From: an uncultured Ruminococcus sp.
Lineage (GTDB): Bacteria; Bacillota; Clostridia; Oscillospirales; Acutalibacteraceae
DNA: 11,394 nt
NCBI GenBank assembly: GCA_902773155.1
Contig: CACYDK010000142.1
Location: 1 to 11,394 of the forward strand
Direction of reading: 5' to 3'
The translations under genes were made by a program, and so were the position numbers. The notes beneath the pieces are model-generated. The model was given only the letters and a program-made list of their open reading frames with translations, had not been told where the DNA came from and made no database searches. This document shows positions 6,400 to 11,394 of this stretch, piece by piece. The first letter of the stretch is position 1; the number at the start of each line of letters is the position of its first letter.

Positions 6400-6744
6400 A
6401 TGAATAATTTCTATTCCATCGACAAGCTCGTTGAGTTTGGTATGGGCGTCGCGGTCGCGAACCAGATGGTCAATTCGATGAATCAGGCCATAGACAAGAT
6501 GAAGATCCCCGGCTCGGGAAATCCGATTACCGCGAACGTCTCGCCTGTTTACTACGCCGTGATCGACGGAAAATGCGAGGGGCCCTACTCTCTGACAGAG
6601 CTTTCGCGCCTGATCGCCGACAAAAAGATCGTAAAAGAAACCTATGTATGGAAGCCGGGTATGGCGAGCTGGGACATCGTCCAGAACGTCAGCGAGGTGC
6701 TCAGCTTAGTTGCTCTCACACCGCCTCCGGTACCCGGAATATAA
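6400..6744 (+). CDS. Small stand-alone GYF_2-domain protein
   Basis: The 114-residue product starts at ATG 6400, 13 nt after SPFH1, with AAAGGAG at 6388-6394. Residues 1-45 form an amphipathic, Met-rich helical region (GMGVAVANQMVNSMNQ). Residues about 50-103 are a GYF_2 domain clearly related to that of SPFH1: YYAVIDGKCEGPYS, then VWKPGMASW. The C-terminus is the proline motif TPPPVPGI (107-114), again echoing SPFH1. GYF domains generally bind proline-rich peptides, so this protein may bind SPFH partners or itself oligomerise. No membrane segment is seen. A partial duplication from the SPFH1 C-terminus is a reasonable origin but is inference. Confidence 0.8.
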   Translation: MNNFYSIDKLVEFGMGVAVANQMVNSMNQAIDKMKIPGSGNPITANVSPVYYAVIDGKCEGPYSLTELSRLIADKKIVKETYVWKPGMASWDIVQNVSEVLSLVALTPPPVPGI

Positions 6745-6757
6745 GGAGGGAAATACC

Positions 6758-6871
6758 ATGAAAACATTTTTAAAGTTAATTGCGGCGGCAGCCGTTGTCG
6801 TTCTCGGATTTTTCCTGTTTGCGTCCTGCAGCGCGAAGAACGCCGAGGCCGATGATATCATCGCAGAATAA
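6758..6871 (+). CDS. 37-residue predicted lipoprotein
   Basis: This short gene starts at ATG 6758 behind a strong AAGGAGGG (6743-6750, 7-nt spacing). The start lies 13 nt after the GYF_2 gene, and the next gene begins 12 nt after its stop. The product begins MKTFLKLIAAAAVVVLGFF and has a lipobox-like LFASC with Cys at 24. Lipidation and cleavage would leave a 14-residue acidic peptide, CSAKNAEADDIIAE. The charged N-terminus, the hydrophobic core of about 16 residues and the lipobox are visible, although Phe at -3 is not the usual Leu or Val. The regular spacing and ribosome binding site argue that it is translated. Homologues and function are unknown to me. It could also remain uncleaved as a single-span membrane peptide. 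Confidence 0.72.
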   Translation: MKTFLKLIAAAAVVVLGFFLFASCSAKNAEADDIIAE

Positions 6872-6883
6872 GGAGGTTTACAT

Positions 6884-8218
6884 ATGGGCTTGATCAGAGC
6901 CGGCATAGGCGCCATAGGCAGCACTCTCGCCGACCAGTGGAAGGAGTTCTTCTACTGCGACGCCATGCCCAAGGAGCTTCTTATGACCAAGGGCGTCAAG
7001 CGGATAGGCGGACGCTCCTCAAACACAAAGGGAAGCGACAACATAATCTCGAACGGCTCGGGTATCGCCGTGGCCGACGGCCAGTGTATGCTTATCGTAG
7101 ACCAGGGCAAGGTAGTCGAGGTCTGCGCCGAGCCGGGCGAATTCACCTTTGACGCCTCCTCGGAGCCCTCGATCTTTACGGGCTCGCTCGGCCACAACAT
7201 CGTCGAGACCTTTAAGACTATCGGAAAGCGTATTTCCTACGGCGGAGACACCGGAAAGGATCAGCGCGTTTACTACATCAACACCAAGGAGATCCTCGAC
7301 AACAAATTCGGAACCCCGAGTCCGGTTCCGTTCAGGGTCGTGGACAACAAAATCAACCTCGACATCGACGTTTCGGTGCGCTGCTCGGGACTTTATTCCT
7401 ACAGGATCACCGACCCGCTCCTCTTCTATAAAAACGTAGCCGGCAATATAACCGGCGACTACACCCGCGCCGAGATCGACGCTCAGCTCAAAACCGAGTT
7501 CATTAGCGCCCTTCAGCCGGGCTTCGGCCGTCTCTCGGCGCTTGAGATTCGTCCCAACCAGATAACCTCGCACATTCCCGAGTTCGAGACGGCTATGAAC
7601 GCCGCTTTGTCAAACAAGTGGAGCAACCTCAGGGGCATCTCGGTTGTAAGCATCGCGATCGGCTCGATAACCCTCCCCGACGAGGACGCCGAAGCGATCA
7701 AGGAGGCTCAGCGCACGGCGGTGCTCCGCGACCCGACAATGGCCGCCGCGACCCTCACAAAATCCCAGGCAAAAGCTATGGAGGAGGCCGCGAAGAACGA
7801 GGCCGGCGCAATGCACGGCTTTATCGGAATGGGCGTGGCTATGAACGCCACCGGAGTTACAAACACCCAAAATCTCTACGCTATGGGTCAGAGACCCCCT
7901 GCTCCTCCGGCCGAGGCCTTACAATCAAACGCCGCTCAGAATACAGCGGGCGCGTGGGTATGTCCAAGCTGCGGAAATAATGTACCCGGAGGAAAATTCT
8001 GCACGGAGTGCGGCACCAAAAAGCCCGACGACGGCTGGACCTGCTCGTGCGGAGCCTTTAACAAGGGCAAGTTCTGTATGGAATGCGGAGCAAAAAAGCC
8101 TGCCGGAGCGATCCAGTACCGCTGCGACAAATGCGGCTGGGAGCCCGAAAAGGGCTCGGCTCCTCCGAAGTTCTGCCCCGAATGCGGAGACCCCTTCGAC
8201 AACAACGACATAGTTTAA
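6884..8218 (+). CDS. SPFH-domain protein 2 with three C-terminal zinc ribbons (YdjI-like)
   Basis: The 444-residue product starts at ATG 6884, and its AGGAGG (6871-6876) begins in the stop codon of the lipoprotein gene. Residues about 20-270 are an SPFH domain of the virion core protein-like class. It shares features with SPFH1 such as the INTKEILDNKFGTP region, which parallels FINLAQIIQTKFGVP. A helical Ala/Met-rich part (about 270-330) and a proline linker, RPPAPP (337-342), follow. Three zinc ribbons close the chain: C360xxC363 with C373xxC376, C387xC389 with C398xxC401, and C414xxC417 with C431xxC434. This is the domain order of Bacillus YdjI, an SPFH protein required to bring PspA to the membrane. 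By analogy it may be a membrane scaffold adaptor. No transmembrane helix is evident. Confidence 0.86.
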   Translation: MGLIRAGIGAIGSTLADQWKEFFYCDAMPKELLMTKGVKRIGGRSSNTKGSDNIISNGSGIAVADGQCMLIVDQGKVVEVCAEPGEFTFDASSEPSIFTGSLGHNIVETFKTIGKRISYGGDTGKDQRVYYINTKEILDNKFGTPSPVPFRVVDNKINLDIDVSVRCSGLYSYRITDPLLFYKNVAGNITGDYTRAEIDAQLKTEFISALQPGFGRLSALEIRPNQITSHIPEFETAMNAALSNKWSNLRGISVVSIAIGSITLPDEDAEAIKEAQRTAVLRDPTMAAATLTKSQAKAMEEAAKNEAGAMHGFIGMGVAMNATGVTNTQNLYAMGQRPPAPPAEALQSNAAQNTAGAWVCPSCGNNVPGGKFCTECGTKKPDDGWTCSCGAFNKGKFCMECGAKKPAGAIQYRCDKCGWEPEKGSAPPKFCPECGDPFDNNDIV

Positions 8219-8230
8219 AGGAGAACAGAT

Positions 8231-8992
8231 ATGGGTTTATTCGGAAAAATGTTTGAGAAAAAGATTTGCTCGGTATGCTCGGGCGAGATCGGACTTCTCG
8301 GAAACCGCAAGCTCGACGACGGAAACCTCTGCAAAAACTGCTCGGCAAAGCTCTCGCCGTGGTTTACAGGACGCAGAAGAAGCACCGTTGCCGACATAAA
8401 GGAGCAGCTCGAGTACCGCGCTAAAAACCGCGACGCGCTCGCTGAGTTTAACCCGACCCTCACCCTCGGCCGAGTGATGAAGGTCATCATCGACGAGGAC
8501 GCCGGAAAATTCGTCGTTACGCGCGCCTCGCGCCTTTCGGAGGAAAATCCCGATGTGATCGCCTTTTCGCAGGTCACGGGGGTCGATATCGACATCGACG
8601 AGGACAGGATCGAGGTTATGAAGGAGAAGAGCGACGGCACCGAGGTAAGCTACAATCCGCCCAAGTTCACATTCACCTACGGGATCAAGATCATCATCCA
8701 CGTTAATCATCCCTACTTCGACACCATGGATTTTGACCTCACTGATTCGGACATCGAGATCAACCCGGATCGTCCGCTTCCCATTTCGTCGAAGCCCGAT
8801 CCTAAGGAATGCCTCGAATACCGCGAGAATCTGAAAATCGCCAAGAAGATCAGGGACACTCTGACAAACGCGCGCGCTCAGGCCCGCGAGACCCCCGCGG
8901 TCAAGACGGCTGTAATCTGCCGCTGCTGCGGAGCGACGACAGTTCCCGATGAAAACGGCTGTTGCGAATACTGCGGCGGCGCGGCGGAGTAA
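8231..8992 (+). CDS. DUF4428-type protein with N- and C-terminal zinc ribbons
   Basis: The 253-residue product starts at ATG 8231 with AAAGGAG (8217-8223) overlapping the SPFH2 stop. Residues 11-45 match a DUF4428 zinc ribbon: C13xxC16 with C34xxC37 (CSVCSGEIGLLGNRKL, then LCKNC, then LSPWF). The middle (about 75-200) is rich in strands and acidic residues (VDIDIDEDRIEVM) and looks like a PH-like or DUF4429-like sheet domain, which I could not assign firmly. Residues 230-248 form a second ribbon, C230xxC233 with C245xxC248. It begins MGLFGKMF, much like MGLFNRGG of SPFH1, but has no membrane helix. It is last in the operon, with a strong hairpin 20 nt after the stop. The function is unknown, and its position suggests a role with the SPFH proteins. 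Confidence 0.82.
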   Translation: MGLFGKMFEKKICSVCSGEIGLLGNRKLDDGNLCKNCSAKLSPWFTGRRRSTVADIKEQLEYRAKNRDALAEFNPTLTLGRVMKVIIDEDAGKFVVTRASRLSEENPDVIAFSQVTGVDIDIDEDRIEVMKEKSDGTEVSYNPPKFTFTYGIKIIIHVNHPYFDTMDFDLTDSDIEINPDRPLPISSKPDPKECLEYRENLKIAKKIRDTLTNARAQARETPAVKTAVICRCCGATTVPDENGCCEYCGGAAE

Positions 8993-9011
8993 ATTTCTGA
9001 TAAAAATTGAT

Positions 9012-9059
9012 AAAGGCAATACCGAGCGCCTGAAACGCGAGGTATTGCCTTTAGCTTTT
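9012..9059 (+). terminator. Strong rho-independent terminator ending the SPFH operon
   Basis: AAAGGCAATACC (9012-9023) pairs perfectly with GGTATTGCCTTT (9041-9052) over 12 bp. A further GCG/CGC pairing lies inside the loop, and TTTAGCTTTT follows on the plus strand. The complementary strand reads into TATCAATTTTTA, so the hairpin could also stop minus-strand transcription from spoVAE. Confidence 0.87.
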
Positions 9060-9104
9060 GGCCGGGAGGCACAGGCTGTTTTCAATGAGCCTGTACGCCC
9101 GGCC
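9060..9104. terminator. Second long hairpin between convergent genes
   Basis: The left arm 9060-9077 and the right arm 9088-9104 pair as GGCCGGG/CCCGGCC and ACAGGCT/AGCCTGT, with a 4-by-3 nt internal loop and a 10-nt apical loop. No T-run follows on either strand, so termination or 3'-end protection of spoVAE mRNA is inferred only from its place 10 nt beyond that gene's stop. Confidence 0.5.
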
Positions 9105-9114
9105 GAAATCTTTA

Positions 9115-9471
9115 TCACGATTTGTCCACCGGCTTTGAGAAAATCGCGGCAATCAGCGAAAGCGTTACCGCGGCGGCTATCCCTCCGGCGGCGGCCGTTA
9201 AGGGTCCCGAAAGGATCCCGAACGCGCCCTCGGCCTCGACCGCCTTTTTCACCCCGTCGGCCATAAGGTATCCGAAGCCGGAAATCGGCACGCTTGCCCC
9301 GGCTCCGGCGAACTCGACGAGCGGCTCATAGAGGCCGACGGCCGTTAGAACGACCCCCGCCACAACAAAACCCGTCAGTATCCTGGCCGGAGTCAGTTTT
9401 GTTTTGTCTATAAGAAGCTGCCCGACGGCGCAGATCCCGCCGCCTACTAAAAACGCGAATACATACTCCAC
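9115..9471 (-). CDS. spoVAE: Stage V sporulation protein AE (SpoVAE/SpoVAEB), lone copy
   Basis: The 118-residue membrane protein matches SpoVAE closely from memory: a first helix ending GGGICAVGQLLIDKTKLTPA, then GLYEPLVEFAGAGASVPISG and the C-terminal TAAAGGIAAAV. It is part of the inner-membrane SpoVA apparatus that moves dipicolinic acid into the developing spore and releases it on germination. Hydrophobic segments lie at about 1-21, 31-51 and 84-111. The start is GTG (complement of 9469-9471), served by GGAGG (complement of 9479-9483) with 7-nt spacing. The usual partners spoVAC and spoVAD are not adjacent, so the gene appears monocistronic here, divergent from purL and convergent with the SPFH operon. 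The length is normal and no defect is seen. Confidence 0.92.
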   Translation of the reverse strand: MEYVFAFLVGGGICAVGQLLIDKTKLTPARILTGFVVAGVVLTAVGLYEPLVEFAGAGASVPISGFGYLMADGVKKAVEAEGAFGILSGPLTAAAGGIAAAVTLSLIAAIFSKPVDKS

Positions 9472-9497
9472 CTGATCGCCTCCGTTATTTCTACTTG

Positions 9498-9527
9498 TAA
9501 TTGTGTCCCGGAGGTCTTTTATTATTC
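9498..9527 (-). promoter_or_regulatory. Possible forespore (sigma-G/F-like) promoter of spoVAE
   Basis: On the minus strand, GAATA (complement of 9523-9527) fits the -35 pattern GHATR. It lies 17 bp before CACAATTA (complement of 9498-9505), a weak match to CATWHTA. The site is about 27 nt upstream of the start codon. A forespore promoter is expected for this gene, but the -10 match is imperfect. Confidence 0.3.
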
Positions 9528-9546
9528 ACTTTTATCGGTATTTGTC

Positions 9547-9575
9547 TTGAAAACACATCCGTTTTCTGCTATTAT
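9547..9575 (+). promoter_or_regulatory. Sigma-70 promoter of purL
   Basis: TTGAAA (9547-9552) and TATTAT (9570-9575) are separated by 17 bp, with the extended -10 element TGC just before the -10. Transcription would start near 9582, leaving a leader of about 185 nt before the purL start. Confidence 0.72.
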
Positions 9576-9581
9576 AGTCGT

Positions 9582-9766
9582 AACTGGGTAATTCTGCGAA
9601 GGGTTCGGAGCGAAAGCTCGCGCCGACCCGATCGACGCCGTCCTCCCGGCTTTCACTGCGAAACTACGAGGGGCGGCCAAATTCCCGCTTGCGCCTTATT
9701 CGCCCACGATAAGGCCGCGCGGAGCTTTTATATCTGTTTGTGGGCGGAAAGGCTGTGGATAATTTT
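9582..9766 (+). promoter_or_regulatory. Structured 5' leader of purL, candidate riboregulator
   Basis: Three hairpins can be drawn. The first, 9601-9629, pairs GGGT and CGG with CCG and ACCC under a GAAA tetraloop. The second, 9637-9677, pairs GCCG/CGGC and CCTC/GAGG around an inner TTTC/GAAA stem. The third, 9693-9715, pairs GCCTTAT with ATAAGGC, and the run CTTTTATAT follows 9 nt later. The loop of the third contains CGCCCAC (9701-9707), the exact complement of GTGGGCG (9740-9746), which lies just before the purine-rich GGAAAGG near the start codon. The leader does not match the purine, ZTP or PRPP riboswitch consensus that I can recall. The function is inferred from length, folding and position. 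Confidence 0.4.
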
Positions 9767-11394
9767 ATGGCAAAGGTAATCAGACTTTTTGTAGAAAAGC
9801 GCGAGGGTATGGACGTAGTCGCAAAGCAGACTATGTGGGACTTGCGCCACAACCTCGGGGTTCGCGATATCACCGAGCTGAGGTTCTTTAACCGCTACGA
9901 TATCGAGGGCTTGTCCCAAAGCGAATTCGACAGCGCGAAAAACATCATTCTCTCCGAGCCTAATCAGGACGTTATTTTTGAGGAGACCCTGCCGCTCGAC
10001 GGCGACTACAGGGTTTTCGCTATGGAATACCTCCCCGGCCAGTACGACCAGCGCGCCGACTCGGCCGAGCAGTGCGTTCAGCTTTTGACTCAGGGCGAGC
10101 GCTGTAAGATACTCACCGCGCGCGTAGTCGCCTTAAAGGGCGGCTTCTCGGACGAGGAATTCGAGAAAATCAAAACATATATGATAAACCCGGTCGAGAG
10201 CCGCATAGCCTCGCTCTCAAAGCCCGACTCGCTCGATATTCCGGTCGAGACCCCGGACAAGGTAAAGGTCATCGAGGGCTTTACCGTATGGAACGACGAC
10301 GAGATGAAGAAGTTCTTCGATTCGATGGGCTTCGCTATGACCCTCTCAGACCTCAAATTCACACGCGATTATTTCCGCGATACCGAGCACCGCGATCCCA
10401 CCGTGACGGAGCTGCGCGTTATCGACACATACTGGTCTGACCACTGCCGTCACACGACCTTCCTGACGCGTCTTTCAAAGGTCGAGATCGAGAAATCAAA
10501 ACTCGGCGCGGTCATCGAGGACGCTTTGAAGGCATACTACGAGACCAGAGCCGAGGTTTACGGCGAGAACACCGACCGCGACGTTTCCCTCATGGATATG
10601 GCTCTTATCGGTATGAAGTCGCTGAAAAAGCGCGGTCTCATCCCCGATCTCGACGAGAGCGAGGAGATCAACGCCTGCTCAATCGAGGTTCCCGTAACGA
10701 TCGACGGCAAAACCGAGAAATGGCTTGTTCAGTTCAAGAACGAGACCCATAACCACCCCACAGAGATCGAGCCCTTCGGAGGCGCGGCCACATGTCTCGG
10801 CGGCGCTATCCGCGATCCGCTGTCCGGACGCGCCTACATCTATCAGGCCATGCGCGTGACCGGCTCGGGCGATCCCACCGTAGCCTTTAAGGACACGATG
10901 GAGGGCAAGCTCCCCTCGAGAAAGATCACGACCGGAGCCGCTCAGGGCTACTCCTCCTACGGAAACCAGATCGGTCTCGCCACGGGACAGGTCGTTGAGC
11001 TCTACGACAAGGGCTATGTTGCAAAGCGCATGGAGATCGGCGCGGTTATCGGAGCCTCTCCCAAGGAGAACGTTATCCGCGAGGTTCCGGCTCCCGACGA
11101 CGTGATAGTTCTACTCGGCGGACGTACCGGCCGCGACGGCTGCGGCGGAGCCACAGGCTCCTCGAAGGCTCACACGACGAGCTCGATCGAAACCTGCGGA
11201 GCCGAGGTTCAAAAGGGCAACCCCCCCACAGAAAGAAAGATTCAGCGGCTTTTCCGCAATCCAGAGGTCGCGCGTATGATAAAGCGCTGCAACGACTTCG
11301 GCGCGGGCGGCGTTTGCGTAGCTATCGGCGAGCTTGCCGACGGCCTCACAGTCGACCTTGACCGCGTTACAAAGAAGTACGAGGGTCTCGACGG
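9767..11394 (+). CDS. purL: Phosphoribosylformylglycinamidine synthase (PurL), 5' portion
   Basis: The frame is open from ATG 9767 to the right edge, 542 complete codons. PurL makes formylglycinamidine ribonucleotide from FGAR, glutamine and ATP in de novo purine synthesis. The N-terminal domain (residues 1 to about 160) begins MAKVIRLFVEKREG. TYWSDHCRHTTF (221-232) is a strong family signature. FKNETHNHPTEIEPFGGA (323-340) is the ATP-binding region, and GGRTGRDGCGGATG (451-464) and RCNDFGAGGV (507-516) follow as expected. The presence of the N-terminal domain and linker points to the large single-chain form of over 1,200 residues with a C-terminal glutaminase, which would lie beyond the window. 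The ribosome binding site is poor: AAAGG at 9748-9752 is 14 nt from the ATG. An in-frame GTG at 9755 is possible but only 2 nt from that site. Confidence 0.95.
   Translation, partial: MAKVIRLFVEKREGMDVVAKQTMWDLRHNLGVRDITELRFFNRYDIEGLSQSEFDSAKNIILSEPNQDVIFEETLPLDGDYRVFAMEYLPGQYDQRADSAEQCVQLLTQGERCKILTARVVALKGGFSDEEFEKIKTYMINPVESRIASLSKPDSLDIPVETPDKVKVIEGFTVWNDDEMKKFFDSMGFAMTLSDLKFTRDYFRDTEHRDPTVTELRVIDTYWSDHCRHTTFLTRLSKVEIEKSKLGAVIEDALKAYYETRAEVYGENTDRDVSLMDMALIGMKSLKKRGLIPDLDESEEINACSIEVPVTIDGKTEKWLVQFKNETHNHPTEIEPFGGAATCLGGAIRDPLSGRAYIYQAMRVTGSGDPTVAFKDTMEGKLPSRKITTGAAQGYSSYGNQIGLATGQVVELYDKGYVAKRMEIGAVIGASPKENVIREVPAPDDVIVLLGGRTGRDGCGGATGSSKAHTTSSIETCGAEVQKGNPPTERKIQRLFRNPEVARMIKRCNDFGAGGVCVAIGELADGLTVDLDRVTKKYEGLD

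Noticed and set aside
8237..9118. A 293-codon minus-strand frame opposite the DUF4428 gene
   Set aside because: It would run through the strong terminator hairpin at 9012-9059 and overlap the end of spoVAE. Its sequence shows no family features.
9501..9779. A 92-codon plus-strand frame covering the purL leader
   Set aside because: It has a GTG-type start without a suitable ribosome binding site, starts upstream of the purL promoter, overlaps purL out of frame and has no domain signature.

Overview
The window looks like a chromosome segment from an endospore-forming Firmicute, most likely a gut-type Clostridia such as the Oscillospiraceae/Ruminococcaceae. Three things suggest this: an spoVAE gene, a fused anaerobe-type flavodiiron protein, and a long single-chain PurL. 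The family-level placement is inference. Positions 1 to about 2400 are clearly A+T-richer than the rest, where third codon positions are mostly G or C. The left part therefore reads as an accessory segment next to ordinary chromosome.

Left segment (1-2401). The window opens in the 3' end of a gene whose last 43 codons resemble the C-terminus of barnase-family RNases. The catalytic His position is Tyr here. A barstar-family inhibitor gene follows directly, with its ribosome binding site starting in the toxin stop codon, and a long hairpin closes the pair. Next comes a Schlafen/AlbA_2-type DNA-binding protein with a COG2865-like C-terminal half. Its sigma-70 promoter sits at the end of six tandem 20-22 bp repeats, spaced about two helical turns apart, whose last unit supplies the -35 box. 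A 23-bp sequence (20/23 identical) occurs on both sides of this unit. A rho-independent terminator closes the segment.

Central block (2450-9059). A good extended -10 promoter drives a 595-aa flavodiiron protein (beta-lactamase-like diiron, flavodoxin, flavin reductase and short rubredoxin domains), predicted to reduce O2 and/or NO. A tail-anchored double zinc-ribbon protein follows 10 nt later. After a 99-nt gap comes a tight five-gene run with 12-13 nt spacings: SPFH protein 1 with a C-terminal GYF_2 domain, a stand-alone GYF_2 protein, a 37-residue predicted lipoprotein, SPFH protein 2 with three C-terminal zinc ribbons, and a DUF4428 protein with a second zinc ribbon. A strong hairpin terminator closes it. 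The set recalls the SPFH/zinc-ribbon proteins that work with PspA in Bacillus (YdjI, YdjG), but no PspA is in the window. I read it as a candidate membrane-stress scaffold, possibly coupled to oxidative or nitrosative defence.

Right segment (9060-11394). A lone spoVAE lies on the minus strand, convergent with the central operon. Divergent from it is the first 542 codons of purL, running off the right edge. purL is preceded by a good promoter and a leader of about 185 nt with three predicted hairpins, the last of which has a loop complementary to sequence next to the purL ribosome binding region.

No tRNA, rRNA, CRISPR array, transposase or integrase was seen.
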